A stretch of DNA of 64,000 nt from an uncultured Sutterella sp. (GCA_905202595.1 CAJKSP010000001.1:88024-152023); one strand, 5' to 3'; counted from the first letter of the stretch, positions 7,482 through 17,828 are shown. Notes: generated by a model not told the origin, from the sequence alone. Translations and numbers: made by a program.

Positions 7482-8993
7482 ATGACGCTGATTGGTTTTG
7501 TTCTGCTCTATATCTTCGCCACGATCGCTATTGGCGTTTTTGCTGCCACGCGCGTGAAGAATACGAACGACTTTGCTCTGGCTGGCCGTAGCCTTCCTCT
7601 TCCGATGGTAATCACGGCGACCTTTGCAACCTGGTTCGGCTCTGAAACTATTCTGGGCCTTCCAGGGCGGTTCATCGAAAGCGGTATTGCCGGCGTCATT
7701 GAAGAGCCTTTTGGCTCCGGCATGGCGCTCATTCTCGTAGGCACTTTCTTCGCTTCGAAGTTGTATAAACGAAATAATCTCACCATTGGCGACTACTACC
7801 GCGATCGCTATGGCAAGAGCGTTGAAATGCTTTGTTCGGTAGCAATCGTCATCTCATACCTTGGCTGGGTCGGCGCGCAGGTGACGGCGCTCGGTCTTGT
7901 TATCAACCTCATTACTGAGGGTGCCGTTTCGGTGACGACGGGCATGATCATTGGTGCGGCCGTCGTACTCTTCTACACGATGGTCGGCGGCATGTGGTCT
8001 GTAGCCATGACTGACTTCCTACAGATGATCATCATCGTAGGGGGTCTGGTAGCCATTCTCTTCTTTGCAGCTGATCTAGCTGGCGGTATGGGCAAGGTCG
8101 TCGAGTATGCGCGCGAACGCGATTTGTTTCATGCATTGCCGGAGCAGACGCCTTCCGGATGGCTCTTCTGGATCTCTGCGGCGATGACGATGATGATCGG
8201 TTCTATTCCGCAGCAAGACGTGTTTCAGCGTGTTATGAGCGCGAAAAATGTGCAGACGGCTGTTGCTGGGCCGATCATTGGTGGATCTGTCTACATTCTC
8301 TTTGCATTCGTGCCGATGATGATCGTGGTGGCGGCCGTGCTTGCTATGCCAGAAGTTGCTGGCGATATGCTTAAAAATGATCCTCAGCAACTGTTGCCGA
8401 CGCTTGTACGGGACTACATGCCCATGTGGTTGCGCGTACTCTTTTTCGGCGCGGTTCTCTCTGCAGTGATGTCGACGGCATCGGCGACAATGCTCGCGCC
8501 TTCGACGACTTTTGTTGAGAATGTTCTCAGCCATTTCATCAAGATCGATGATCGCAACATGCTTGTCGCCATGCGCATCACTGTTGCTGTCTTTGCTGTC
8601 TTCGTGCTGCTGTACTCGATCGCGCTGGAAGGTGCGGCTATTTACGATATGGTGGCGATGGCCTATCAGTTCCCGGTTGTCGGCGCGTTCTGGCCGCTTG
8701 TTTGCGGGCTTTATTGGAAGCGAGCGACTCGGCAGGGCTGCTTTGTATCGATTGCGGTTGGTGCAACGGTGTGGGGCATTCTGACATTCACGTCTCTTGG
8801 AGAGGTCTTCCCAAATGTGCTGGGAGGCTTCATCGTTGCCGGTTTAGGTATGGTGGCGGGATCGCTCATGCCGACGGAAGGCAACCGTCGCTTTATGGAA
8901 GAGCGCTTTGCTCAGGAATCGCAACAGTCTGAGTCGCATGGAGGCATGCCAGCGCTTGTTCCCTCTGCGGCCTCTGCTTCAGCGACGCTTTAA
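7482..8993 (+). CDS. Sodium:solute symporter family protein
   Basis: Inner-membrane secondary transporter of the SSS (SLC5-like) family, 503 residues with about 13 predicted hydrophobic segments. Family features are the N-terminal NTNDFALAGRSLPLPMV motif (typical 'FxLAGRxL'), TFATWFGSETILGLPG in the second helix, the long SYLGWVGAQVTALG stretch, and FGAVLSAVMSTASATMLAPST, which corresponds to the conserved sodium-site helix. AAGGA is placed about 10 bases before ATG 7482. The substrate cannot be assigned; relatives move pantothenate, proline, choline or short-chain acids. It is monocistronic between terminators. Confidence 0.9.
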   Translation: MTLIGFVLLYIFATIAIGVFAATRVKNTNDFALAGRSLPLPMVITATFATWFGSETILGLPGRFIESGIAGVIEEPFGSGMALILVGTFFASKLYKRNNLTIGDYYRDRYGKSVEMLCSVAIVISYLGWVGAQVTALGLVINLITEGAVSVTTGMIIGAAVVLFYTMVGGMWSVAMTDFLQMIIIVGGLVAILFFAADLAGGMGKVVEYARERDLFHALPEQTPSGWLFWISAAMTMMIGSIPQQDVFQRVMSAKNVQTAVAGPIIGGSVYILFAFVPMMIVVAAVLAMPEVAGDMLKNDPQQLLPTLVRDYMPMWLRVLFFGAVLSAVMSTASATMLAPSTTFVENVLSHFIKIDDRNMLVAMRITVAVFAVFVLLYSIALEGAAIYDMVAMAYQFPVVGAFWPLVCGLYWKRATRQGCFVSIAVGATVWGILTFTSLGEVFPNVLGGFIVAGLGMVAGSLMPTEGNRRFMEERFAQESQQSESHGGMPALVPSAASASATL

Positions 8994-9031
8994 ATTCCGC
9001 GGCATTAGAACCATTTCGATACATTGACTAC

Positions 9032-9066
9032 AGAAAGGGCCATGGTGAAGCATGGCCCTTTCCTTT
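9032..9066 (+). terminator. Intrinsic terminator after the symporter gene
   Basis: GAAAGGGCCATG (9033-9044) pairs perfectly with CATGGCCCTTTC (9051-9062), loop GTGAAG, followed by a T-rich tail. Confidence 0.9.
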
Positions 9067-9151
9067 TAGAATGCCCGCGCGTATGCGCTTGTGGTGCGGT
9101 TGAAACTCTTTGCGCAGCAAGCGATTTAACTTTCTTTTGGAGCATTCGATC

Positions 9152-10513
9152 GTGAACATCGTCATTCTTGCCGCGGGCATGGGGAAGAGAATGCATTCTC
9201 GTCTTCCCAAGGTCCTACAGCCGCTTGCCGGAAAACCGATGCTCGATCATGTGCTCGAAGCCACGGAAGGTTTCTCTGATTCGCCTTGCGTTATTGTCGT
9301 CGGACACGGTGCGGATACGGTACAAAACCGTTATCAAGGGCGAAGCGACATCTGTTTTGCTCTTCAGGTGCCGCAGCTCGGGACAGGTCATGCGCTTGCT
9401 CAGGCGCTGCCGAAGATCAATCTTGAAGATCCTCATACGCTCGTCTGTCTTGGCGATGTGCCGCTTCTCTCACGCAAGACCATTGCTGCTATGCAGGAAG
9501 AGTGTGGCGTTAATGATCTAGTGCTTTTGACTGTGAAGCTTCCGGATCCGAAAGGATACGGACGCATCATCCGCGACGAGTTTGGCCGCGTGCAGCGAAT
9601 TGTTGAGGAAAAAGATGCGACGGCGGATCAAAAGCTGGTTACTGAGATCAATACCGGCATTATGGCGTTGCCGACGAAACGTTTATCCAACTGGCTTTCA
9701 CAGTTGACCAATAGCAATGCACAAGAGGAGTACTACCTCACGGACGTCATTGGATTAGCTGCTCGCGATGGTGCCCGCATTGCTACGGTTCATCCGGAGC
9801 ATGTCTACGAAGTTGAAGGCGTCAACTCCAAGCGTCAATTGGCCAAGCTTGAGCGTACTTGGCAGAAGGCACAGGCGGAGGCGCTTCTTGATGCTGGCGT
9901 AACGTTGATTGATCCTGATCGCATCGATATTCGCGGCAGCTTAGAGTGCGGAGCTGATGTTGAGATCGATGTGAACTGCGTTTTTGAGGGCCGGGTTGTC
10001 CTTAAAGATGGCGTGCATGTGGGAGCCAATTGCGTCATTAAGGATGCTGTCATTGATCACGATACGGAGATACTGCCTTTCTGCCACATTGATGGAGCAT
10101 ATGCCGGCGAAGCTTGCCGAATCGGGCCTTTTTCGCGCTTGCGTCCAGGTGCAGAGCTTGTAGGGCTCAATCACATTGGCAATTTCGTTGAAGTAAAGAA
10201 ATCTGTTGTAGGCGCAGGCTCCAAAGTCAACCACCTCACGTATATCGGCGACTCAGATGTTGGAGCCAGAGTCAATATTGGCGCCGGCACCATCACTTGC
10301 AATTACGACGGCGTGAACAAGTTCCGAACGATCATTGGCGATGATGCCTTCATTGGATCAGGCACGCAGCTGGTGGCGCCTGTTACTGTCGGACCGGGAG
10401 CGACTATTGGCGCAGGCACAACGCTGACGAGGACTGCACCAGCAGGCAAACTGACAGTCGGGCGTGCGCGTCAGGTAACGATCGAGGGCTGGCAGCGTCC
10501 TACGAAGAAGTAG
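9152..10513 (+). CDS. glmU: Bifunctional N-acetylglucosamine-1-phosphate uridyltransferase / glucosamine-1-phosphate acetyltransferase
   Basis: Makes UDP-N-acetylglucosamine for peptidoglycan and lipopolysaccharide in two cytosolic steps. The uridyltransferase half begins NIVILAAGMGKRMHSRLPK, with the G-x-G-T-x-(M)R-type nucleotide loop. The C-terminal half is a left-handed beta-helix with hexapeptide repeats, including GAGTITCNYDGVNKFRT, the conserved acetyltransferase active-site region. I chose GTG 9152 because GGAG lies 9 bases upstream and the product (453 residues) matches the family. An upstream ATG at 9110 would add 14 residues not seen in GlmU. It is followed after 68 bases by glmS, the preceding enzyme of the same pathway. 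Confidence 0.96.
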   Translation: MNIVILAAGMGKRMHSRLPKVLQPLAGKPMLDHVLEATEGFSDSPCVIVVGHGADTVQNRYQGRSDICFALQVPQLGTGHALAQALPKINLEDPHTLVCLGDVPLLSRKTIAAMQEECGVNDLVLLTVKLPDPKGYGRIIRDEFGRVQRIVEEKDATADQKLVTEINTGIMALPTKRLSNWLSQLTNSNAQEEYYLTDVIGLAARDGARIATVHPEHVYEVEGVNSKRQLAKLERTWQKAQAEALLDAGVTLIDPDRIDIRGSLECGADVEIDVNCVFEGRVVLKDGVHVGANCVIKDAVIDHDTEILPFCHIDGAYAGEACRIGPFSRLRPGAELVGLNHIGNFVEVKKSVVGAGSKVNHLTYIGDSDVGARVNIGAGTITCNYDGVNKFRTIIGDDAFIGSGTQLVAPVTVGPGATIGAGTTLTRTAPAGKLTVGRARQVTIEGWQRPTKK

Positions 10514-10581
10514 AGCATTTTGCCGGAGTTTGAGGGTCGGCAGAATTTCTCCAAATAGTTTTCACATAAAGGATAGACGCT

Positions 10582-12417
10582 ATGTGCGGCATCGTCGCGG
10601 CAGCAAGCCGCCGAAACATCGTTCCCATTCTTTTGGAAGGCCTTCGTCGGCTGGAGTATCGAGGCTACGATTCCTGTGGCATTGCAACTGTAGATGCTCT
10701 AGGCCTGCATCGAGCTCGTTCAGTGCAGCGGGTTGCCGAGTTGACACAGCGGGTACAGGAAGAGGGCCTTGAGGCAAATACAGGCATTGCGCATACGCGC
10801 TGGGCAACGCACGGTGCGCCTGAAATTCGCAATGCACATCCGCATTTTTCTCGAAATTTCATAGGCCTGATTCATAACGGCATTATTGAAAACTACGAAG
10901 AAATTCGTGATCGCCTGCAGAAAGCCGGCTACGAATTTACCAGTCAGACTGATACAGAGGCCATCGCGCATTTGGTGCACTTTCACTACCAAACCGCAGG
11001 TTCTCTCCTCAAAGCCGTAGAAGCTGCGGCGCTCGAGCTTCAAGGCAGCTACGCGATCGCGGTCATCTGCGCCGCTGAACCGCAGAAAGTGGTGCTTGCA
11101 CGCCAAGGCTCGCCTCTGGTTGTCGGAGTCGGCGAAGGCGAAATGTTTGCCGCGTCAGATGCGATGGCTGTAGCTGGTCTGACCAATCGCTTCATCTATC
11201 TTGCTGAAGGCGATGTTTGCGAGCTGACGGCTGAGGGATATCAGGTTTTTGCAAGGCGCGGGAACTGCTTTGAGCCTGCTTCTCGTTCGGTGAAAGTTGT
11301 TCGTGCTTATTCCGGTGCAGTTGATCTCGGACCGTATCGCCACTACATGCAGAAGGAGATCTTTGAGCAGCCGCGTGCGATTGCCGATACGCTTGAAGGC
11401 GTCGTACATATTTCGCCGACACTTTTTGGTGCCGATGCTGAACCTGTTCTGAAAAGCGCGAAGAACTTGCTTCTCCTTGCGTGCGGTACTTCCTACTATG
11501 CAGGCCTTGCGGCTAAGTATTGGATTGAAGCCATTGCAGGCATTCACTGTGATGTGGAGATTGCAAGCGAGTATCGCTACCGCATTTCTGTTCCTGATTC
11601 GAATACGCTCGTTGTAGGCATTTCCCAATCTGGCGAAACGGCTGACACGCTGGCGGCTCTCCGGCATGCGAGAGACGATCTGGGGATGTGCAATACGCTG
11701 GCTATCTGCAATGTGGCCAGTTCAATCATGGTGAATGAATGTCGGCTGCACTACATTACGCGCGCCGGCGTAGAAATCGGCGTAGCAAGTACGAAAGCTT
11801 TCACGACACAGCTGGCATCCCTTTATCTTTTGGCGTTGACTTTGGCTAAGCTCAATGGACGTTTATCTGCTGAAGAAGAGGAAGCAGAGCTCAAGCGGCT
11901 GCGTCATCTTCCGTCAGCGCTATCGGCTGTACTTGCTCTCGAGCCTCAGGTCATCGATTGGGCGGAACGCTTCGCCACGAAGCAGCATGCATTGTTTCTT
12001 GGACGCGGCGTGCATTATCCGATTGCGCTAGAAGGCGCTCTGAAGCTGAAGGAAATAAGCTACATTCATGCAGAAGCCTATCCAGCAGGTGAGCTCAAAC
12101 ATGGACCACTTGCTTTGGTAGACAAGGACATGCCGGTCGTAACCGTGGCGCCGAATGACAGCCTGCTCGAAAAGCTCAAATCCAATATGGCCGAAGTTCG
12201 CGCACGAGGCGGAGAGTTGTACGTTTTTGCTGACGGAGATTCCAACATTAAACCCGAAGAGCACGTGCACGTCATTCGACTGCCAGAGAACTATGGAGCT
12301 CTCTCGCCGATCCTTCATGTCGTACCGTTGCAGCTTTTGGCCTACCATGCCGCAGTCGTACGCGGCACAGATGTAGACAAGCCTCGCAATCTTGCCAAGA
12401 GCGTCACGGTGGAGTGA
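10582..12417 (+). CDS. glmS: Glutamine--fructose-6-phosphate aminotransferase (isomerizing)
   Basis: Converts fructose-6-phosphate and glutamine into glucosamine-6-phosphate, the entry step to amino sugars. The N-terminal class II glutaminase domain starts with the catalytic Cys2 ([12 protein letters not shown]), followed by [13 protein letters not shown] and [13 protein letters not shown] motif ([18 protein letters not shown]). Two SIS isomerase domains follow, with [24 protein letters not shown] and [17 protein letters not shown], and the protein ends with the canonical KSVTVE tail. The length, 611 residues, is normal. AAAGGA precedes the ATG by 7 bases. No glmS ribozyme-like leader is apparent in the 68-base gap to glmU. 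Confidence 0.97.
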   Translation: MCGIVAAASRRNIVPILLEGLRRLEYRGYDSCGIATVDALGLHRARSVQRVAELTQRVQEEGLEANTGIAHTRWATHGAPEIRNAHPHFSRNFIGLIHNGIIENYEEIRDRLQKAGYEFTSQTDTEAIAHLVHFHYQTAGSLLKAVEAAALELQGSYAIAVICAAEPQKVVLARQGSPLVVGVGEGEMFAASDAMAVAGLTNRFIYLAEGDVCELTAEGYQVFARRGNCFEPASRSVKVVRAYSGAVDLGPYRHYMQKEIFEQPRAIADTLEGVVHISPTLFGADAEPVLKSAKNLLLLACGTSYYAGLAAKYWIEAIAGIHCDVEIASEYRYRISVPDSNTLVVGISQSGETADTLAALRHARDDLGMCNTLAICNVASSIMVNECRLHYITRAGVEIGVASTKAFTTQLASLYLLALTLAKLNGRLSAEEEEAELKRLRHLPSALSAVLALEPQVIDWAERFATKQHALFLGRGVHYPIALEGALKLKEISYIHAEAYPAGELKHGPLALVDKDMPVVTVAPNDSLLEKLKSNMAEVRARGGELYVFADGDSNIKPEEHVHVIRLPENYGALSPILHVVPLQLLAYHAAVVRGTDVDKPRNLAKSVTVE

Positions 12418-12423
12418 CATCAA

Positions 12424-12464
12424 AAACCGGCGCATCTCTTTAAGAGATTGCGCCGGCTTGTTTG
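12424..12464 (+). terminator. Intrinsic terminator after glmS
   Basis: CCGGCGCA (12427-12434) pairs with TGCGCCGG (12449-12456), the loop itself holding a small inverted repeat. It is followed by CTTGTTT, so the T tract is imperfect. It lies between convergent glmS and the MarC-type gene. Confidence 0.7.
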
Positions 12465-12493
12465 GTACAAAGTGCTGTGCCAGCAGTTGTGTG

Positions 12494-13141
12494 TTATGCG
12501 CCGCCCATGAAGGTTCGAACGCCGGATCCCATGAATTGCACGCCGATGCAAATCAGCAGGAATCCCATCAGTTTGCCAAGCACTAGTGTGCCGGATGGGC
12601 CAAGGCGTTTGGTCAGCATCTCTGAATAGCGCATCACTGCCCAGCTTGCCATGGCTGTACATACGATAGCAAGGGTTGTCCAGAAAAAGGCAATGGCCAT
12701 GTCGATGTAGTCGCTGATTTCTGCAATTTCCGTCGAAATGCCGATGACGACCGCAATGGTGCCGGGGCCTGCTATGCCGGGCATGGCAATGGGGAAGAAC
12801 GCGTAGTCATCTTTGTCTCGCCGAACGATGGGGGCTCTGTTCGGGGTGTTGCCTCCGAAGAGCATTTGATAGCCGATAGCGGCAACAACTAGACCGCCGG
12901 CGACGCGCATGGCGCCGTAGGAAATGCCAAAAAGCGCTAGAAGGACGTTGCCGCTGACGAGGCTGACTAGCATGATCGCTGCAGCATAGATGCCAGCCCA
13001 TTTGGCCTGTTCGATTTTTCTGGCATCGGACATGCCCTGTGTCAGGCTGATAAAAAGCGGAATCTTTGAAGGCGGGTTCGTTATGGTGATTAGAGAGACG
13101 ATGCCGCCGAGGAAATACTGAAAATGGATCGCTTCCAGCAT
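12494..13141 (-). CDS. MarC family integral membrane protein
   Basis: Inner-membrane protein of the MarC/YhgN (UPF0056) family, 215 residues with six hydrophobic segments. The family signature TITNPPSKIPLFISLTQG is at about residues 19-36 and PGIAGPGTIAVVIG in the second half. Despite the name MarC, this family has no proven role in multidrug resistance and its substrate is unknown. The gene is convergent with glmS and divergent from the RND efflux operon, with a 281-bp shared upstream region that carries the palindrome at 13346-13363. Whether that palindrome also affects this gene cannot be seen. Confidence 0.9.
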   Translation of the reverse strand: MLEAIHFQYFLGGIVSLITITNPPSKIPLFISLTQGMSDARKIEQAKWAGIYAAAIMLVSLVSGNVLLALFGISYGAMRVAGGLVVAAIGYQMLFGGNTPNRAPIVRRDKDDYAFFPIAMPGIAGPGTIAVVIGISTEIAEISDYIDMAIAFFWTTLAIVCTAMASWAVMRYSEMLTKRLGPSGTLVLGKLMGFLLICIGVQFMGSGVRTFMGGA

Positions 13142-13324
13142 GATTCATACAAACCAGCCGCCCTAACGGGGGCCGATTTAGCGGTGCATTGAGGCTGTTT
13201 CAGCTCGTCGAAGATAGGCTAAGGAAGCCGGCATTCTACTGTGTTTTTATTAGTTGCTAGAAAGCAGGGCCGCAAACTCCTGTAAAGCAAGTTGAATAGA
13301 CAGCTTTTTATTCTAACTTTGTGC

Positions 13325-13363
13325 TATAAACCGATCACCCGTACGCCTGAACAATTGTTCAGG
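13325..13363 (+). promoter_or_regulatory. RND efflux promoter and palindromic operator
   Basis: A -10-like TATAAA lies at 13325-13330. It is followed by a perfect 18-bp palindrome CCTGAACAATTGTTCAGG at 13346-13363, 60 bp before the first gene of the efflux operon and just downstream of the expected transcription start. Size and placement suit a TetR-family dimer; the best candidate is the TetR gene at the end of the same operon (inference). No matching -35 box is clear. Confidence 0.65.
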
Positions 13364-13422
13364 AATGACTTCCCGACTTCAGATAAGAAGAAAAAATCTT
13401 CAAAAACAAAGGTAAGACTGAG

Positions 13423-14622
13423 ATGCTGTTACATCGCAATTCGCTGTACGTTGCGCTCTCTTGCGCCCTGGGTGCGGCCCTGTTGATGACGGGCTGCCAG
13501 CAGGAGGCAAACTCCTCCGGCGCTGGCGCGCCGGCTGTTGCACAGCAGATGCCGCCCGCACAAGTGAAAGTGGTGACGGTGAAACCTGCGCCGACGCCCA
13601 TTCAGACAGAGCTTTCCGGTCGCACGAGTGCCTACTATGTCGCTGATGTTCGCCCGCAGGTCAACGGCATTCTCCAGAAGCGCCTTTTTACAGAAGGTCA
13701 GGAAGTTAAAGCTGGCGAACCGCTCTATCAGATTGATCCTGCAGAGTATGAGGCGCAGCTCAAGAGCGCTCAGGCCACACTTGCACAGGCACGCGCGACG
13801 CTTAGTCAAGCTAGTGCTGATGCGAAGCGCTCTTCTGAGTTGCTCAAGGTCAAAGCTGTTTCCAAGCAGTCTGACGATGCTGCTCAGGCTGCTTACAAGA
13901 CGGCTGTAGCAGCAGTTAAAGCGGGCGAAGCTGCAGTGACGACAGCGAAGATCAATCTTGACTATACGAAAGTACGCTCGCCGATCAGCGGTCGGGTTTC
14001 GCGCTCCGAATTTACGGAGGGGGCGTTGCTGACGGCCTATCAGGCCACTGCGCTAACGAATGTGCAACAGCTTGACCCTATATATGTCGATGTGACGCAG
14101 ACCGCAGACGATCTTCTGCGCTTCCGCAGGGAAATTGCTGATGGCACTCTCAAAACGAATGCTGACGGCAGCGCTGATGTGACGTTGACGCTTTCCGACG
14201 GAACGGTCTACCCGCAGAAAGGCAAGCTGACTTTTACGGGGGCAGAAGTTGAGGAATCAACGGGCAGCGTGAAGCTTCGCGCAGTTTTCCCGAATCCCGA
14301 GCGCATGTTGTTGCCCGGTATGTATGTGCGTGCACTTCTGCTTGAAGGCACCCGGCCAGAAGGCATTCTTGTGCATATGCAGTCTGTTATGCGTGATGCG
14401 CGAGGTAATCCTTATGTCTATGTCGTCAATGCGGACAATAAGGTTGAAGTTCGCGAGATCAAGACTGAGCAGACGATTGGGACGTATTGGCTGGTTAACA
14501 GCGGCCTTAAGGCTGGAGATCGAGTGATGTTTGAAGGTTTCCAAAGCACGGCTCCTGGCCGTACAGTCAATCCGACAGAGCTTGACCCGAAGACGATCCC
14601 GGAAGGCAAGCCTCTCTTCTAA
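13423..14622 (+). CDS. RND efflux system, periplasmic membrane fusion lipoprotein (AcrA/MexA type)
   Basis: Periplasmic adaptor joining the RND pump to the outer-membrane channel. The 399-residue precursor has a lipoprotein signal ending in the lipobox MTGC, so Cys25 is the likely acylated residue. After the signal come a beta-strand, the first lipoyl half (ADVRPQVNGILQKRLFTEGQEVKAG), a long Ala-rich coiled-coil hairpin (residues about 110-175) and the second lipoyl half (VRSPISGRVSRSEFTEGAL). Beta-barrel and membrane-proximal domains follow. It is first in a four-gene operon and is followed 20 bases later by the pump gene. The drugs handled cannot be predicted. Confidence 0.95.
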   Translation: MLLHRNSLYVALSCALGAALLMTGCQQEANSSGAGAPAVAQQMPPAQVKVVTVKPAPTPIQTELSGRTSAYYVADVRPQVNGILQKRLFTEGQEVKAGEPLYQIDPAEYEAQLKSAQATLAQARATLSQASADAKRSSELLKVKAVSKQSDDAAQAAYKTAVAAVKAGEAAVTTAKINLDYTKVRSPISGRVSRSEFTEGALLTAYQATALTNVQQLDPIYVDVTQTADDLLRFRREIADGTLKTNADGSADVTLTLSDGTVYPQKGKLTFTGAEVEESTGSVKLRAVFPNPERMLLPGMYVRALLLEGTRPEGILVHMQSVMRDARGNPYVYVVNADNKVEVREIKTEQTIGTYWLVNSGLKAGDRVMFEGFQSTAPGRTVNPTELDPKTIPEGKPLF

Positions 14623-14642
14623 GCGACCGGAGCTACGAAAAG

Positions 14643-17600
14643 ATGTTTTCACGCTTCTTTATCGATCGCCCGGTTTTTGCTTGGGTGATTGCTATTGTGA
14701 TTATGCTTGCAGGCTTGCTCTCAATTGAGACGTTGCCTGTGAGCCAGTATCCGCAGATCGCGCCACCTCAGGTGTCGATTACGGCTACGTACCCTGGCGC
14801 ATCTGCGCAGACGATTGAAAATACCGTCACGCAGGTAATCGAGCAGAACCTGACTGGCCTCGATGGGTACATGTATATGAATTCGGAATCGAATTCATCA
14901 GGCAGCGTTTCGATTACGGTGACATTTGAAGCCGGCACCAATCCTGATATGGCTCAGGTGCAGGTGCAAAATAAAATTCAGACTGCACTGACAACGCTGC
15001 CGCAGGTCGTACAGCAGCTCGGCGTCACGATTCAAAAAACCTCTGCCAACTTTCTTATGGTGGTTGGTTTGATTTCAAGTGACGGTTCAATGACGGCATC
15101 TGACTTAGGCGACTATTTGCTGTCGAATATCAAGGAGCCACTTGGCCGTGTCAGCGGTGTAGGCGAAGTTCAGGTATTCGGGGCGTCTTATGCCATGCGC
15201 GTCTGGCTCGATCCGGAGAAGCTTGTTAAATATCAGCTCGATCCGGCTGACGTAGTTTCTGCCATTAGTGCTCAGAATGCGCAGGTTTCAGCGGGCTCGG
15301 TTGCCGGCCAGCCGACTGACGGGCGTCAGGAATACACGGCGACTATTTCGGCAGCAAGCATGCTGCAGACGCCTGAAGAGTTTCGCAACATTCTTCTGAA
15401 GGTAACGCCTGGTGGCTCCAATGTTTACCTCCGCGATGTCGCGGAGGTGTCTGTGGGTCAGAAGGACTATATGGCCTTCGGCACATACAACAATAAACCT
15501 TCAGCTGGCCTTGCTATCAAGCTAGCTTCCGGTTCGAACGCGCTTTCGACGCGAACTGCCGTCATGCAGCGCATCGATGAATTGGCAGCCAACTTCCCAG
15601 AGGGCTGTGAGGTTGTGATTCCTTTTGATACGACGCCTTTCGTATCAGCAGCTCTGCATGAAGTCGTCAAGACGCTGGTTGAGGCCATCATCCTTGTTGT
15701 TTGCGTGATGTTCCTCTTCTTGCAGAACTGGCGCGCCACGATTATTCCGACGATTGCTGTGCCAGTTGTGTTGCTTGGTACGTTCGCCATGCTTTCAGTC
15801 ACGGGCTTCTCCATCAACATGCTGACCATGTTTGCAATGGTGCTAGCCATTGGCTTGCTTGTTGACGATGCCATTGTGGTTGTAGAGAACGTTGAACGCG
15901 TAATGCGTGAAGATGGCTCGACGCCGCGAGATGCGACGATTAAATCCATGGGGCAAATTACGGGTGCACTTGTCGGCATTGCTATGGTGCTTTCGGCAGT
16001 GTTCATTCCGATGGCCTTCTTCGGCGGATCTACTGGGGTAATTTATCGGCAGTTCTCTATCACGATTGTTTCGGCGATGGTGCTCTCCGTCATCATTGCC
16101 TTGACGCTGACGCCTTCCCTCTGCGCAATGCTTCTCAAGCCTGTCGATCATGAATCCCATATGAGCAAGCGAGGCTTCTTTGGGTGGTTCAATCGCGGCT
16201 TTGAAACTTTTACGCATGCTGTTCGCGACGCTGTTTCTGGGTTGATTAACCATACGGGTCTGCTCTTCATTCTTTATGCGGTAGTCATTGTCGGCGTGGT
16301 GATCGGTTTCATGAAGATTCCGACTGCCTTTATGCCGGCAGAAGACCAAGGCGTAGCGTTGCTGCAGACGCAGCTTCCTGAAGGCGCCACGATGGAGCGA
16401 ACGGATCGTGAAGCTCGCATGATTACGGACTATCTTCTCGAAAACGAAAAGCGAGATTTGAATTCCGTGTTCGTCGTGCGCGGCTTCTCGTTTGCTGGCT
16501 CCGGTCAGAACATGGCTCTCGGCTTCTTGAAATTCAAGGATTGGTCTGAGCGTCCTAATGCTGACCAAAGCGTTAGTGCCTTGCAGGGGCGCGTGCAGGG
16601 GCAGTTCTTCATGAATCCTAAGTTCATGAATGCCAGTAACTTCCTCTTTCCGTTGCCCTCTGTTCCAGAGCTCGGCGTGGCTGACGGCTTTGACTTTTAT
16701 CTGCAGGACCTGGCTGGTCAGGGTCATGAGAAGCTTTATGAGGCCATGAACCTCTTCCTCGCCGCGGCGGCAAAGGATCCTCGCTTGACGATGGTCCGCT
16801 ATAACGGTATGGCTGATACGGCACAGATGAAGTTCACGTTCGATTATGCAAAGCTTTCTGCACTGAATCTCGATATTGCATCGGTGAACAATGCTCTATC
16901 GACGGCGCTAGGCGGTACATATGTCAACGATTACATCGATCGCGGGCGCGTCAAGCAGGTGTGGGTGATGGGTAATACGGGCTCCCGCATGCAGCCGGAA
17001 GATCTGATGCGCTGGCATGTACGCAATACCAAGGGCGAAATGGTGCCGTTCTCAGCGTTCTCCAAGATCGGTTGGGAATACGGTAGTCCGCGCCTGGAGC
17101 GCTTCAACGGTTTGGCTGCTGTGAATATCCAGGGCTCGCCTACGGCCGGCACGTCGTCGGGTGAAGCCATGGCGGCAGTGCTCGAGATCGCTCAAAAAGT
17201 TCTACCTCCTGGCTACGGCATTGCCTGGAACGGCGTGTCCTATCAGGAGCAGCAGGCCGGCTCGCAGGCAGGATTCCTCTACCTGATCTCTTTGATCGTG
17301 GTCTTCCTCTGCCTAGCGGCACTTTATGAAAGCTGGTCTGTTCCGATTGCGGTCATTCTCGTAGTACCTTGCGGTGTTCTTGGCGCTCTTGGTCTGACTT
17401 GGCTCCTCGATATGAATAACGACGTCTACTTCAAGGTCGGTCTCCTTACAACCGTCGGTCTTGTAAGTAAGAACGCGATTCTGATCGTGGAATTTGCTAA
17501 GGATATGGTTGAAGCCGGCCAAGATGTTGTGCATGCGTCCCTTGAAGCGGTTCGTCTCCGTTTGCGTCCGATTCTGATGACGTCGCTTGCCTTCGGTCTT

Positions 17601-17810
17601 GGCGTGTTGCCGCTCACTGTGGCGCATGGCGCTGGTTCCGGTGCGCAGAATGCTATTGGTGTGGGCGTCTTGGGCGGCATGCTGGCAGGCACGGTACTCT
17701 GCGTTGTGTTTGTTCCGGGCTTCTTCGTCTTCATTACGAAGCTTTCGCATCGCATTCGCGGTAAGGCGTTGCCGATGGGCGGAAGCCAGACGAACGAAGC
17801 CAAGTCCTAG
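14643..17810 (+). CDS. RND multidrug efflux pump, inner-membrane transporter (AcrB/MexB, HAE1 type)
   Basis: Proton-driven trimeric drug transporter of 1055 residues, the normal length. It opens with MFSRFFIDRPVFAWVIAI, the standard HAE1 start. TM4 has MLAIGLLVDDAIVVVENVER with the paired Asp residues of the proton relay, and TM10 has the matching Lys region (GLVSKNAILIVEFAKD). Large periplasmic porter domains occupy residues about 30-330 and 560-870. The gene is separated from the outer-membrane channel gene by 110 bases that contain two hairpins, possibly setting different levels of the three components. Confidence 0.97.
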   Translation: MFSRFFIDRPVFAWVIAIVIMLAGLLSIETLPVSQYPQIAPPQVSITATYPGASAQTIENTVTQVIEQNLTGLDGYMYMNSESNSSGSVSITVTFEAGTNPDMAQVQVQNKIQTALTTLPQVVQQLGVTIQKTSANFLMVVGLISSDGSMTASDLGDYLLSNIKEPLGRVSGVGEVQVFGASYAMRVWLDPEKLVKYQLDPADVVSAISAQNAQVSAGSVAGQPTDGRQEYTATISAASMLQTPEEFRNILLKVTPGGSNVYLRDVAEVSVGQKDYMAFGTYNNKPSAGLAIKLASGSNALSTRTAVMQRIDELAANFPEGCEVVIPFDTTPFVSAALHEVVKTLVEAIILVVCVMFLFLQNWRATIIPTIAVPVVLLGTFAMLSVTGFSINMLTMFAMVLAIGLLVDDAIVVVENVERVMREDGSTPRDATIKSMGQITGALVGIAMVLSAVFIPMAFFGGSTGVIYRQFSITIVSAMVLSVIIALTLTPSLCAMLLKPVDHESHMSKRGFFGWFNRGFETFTHAVRDAVSGLINHTGLLFILYAVVIVGVVIGFMKIPTAFMPAEDQGVALLQTQLPEGATMERTDREARMITDYLLENEKRDLNSVFVVRGFSFAGSGQNMALGFLKFKDWSERPNADQSVSALQGRVQGQFFMNPKFMNASNFLFPLPSVPELGVADGFDFYLQDLAGQGHEKLYEAMNLFLAAAAKDPRLTMVRYNGMADTAQMKFTFDYAKLSALNLDIASVNNALSTALGGTYVNDYIDRGRVKQVWVMGNTGSRMQPEDLMRWHVRNTKGEMVPFSAFSKIGWEYGSPRLERFNGLAAVNIQGSPTAGTSSGEAMAAVLEIAQKVLPPGYGIAWNGVSYQEQQAGSQAGFLYLISLIVVFLCLAALYESWSVPIAVILVVPCGVLGALGLTWLLDMNNDVYFKVGLLTTVGLVSKNAILIVEFAKDMVEAGQDVVHASLEAVRLRLRPILMTSLAFGLGVLPLTVAHGAGSGAQNAIGVGVLGGMLAGTVLCVVFVPGFFVFITKLSHRIRGKALPMGGSQTNEAKS

Positions 17811-17828
17811 TACGTAACTTCAAGCTTT

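Noticed and set aside
15843..16727. Minus-strand frame of 294 codons inside the RND pump gene
   Set aside because: It is antisense to the AcrB-type gene with no domain or ribosome-binding site; long antisense frames are common in such genes.
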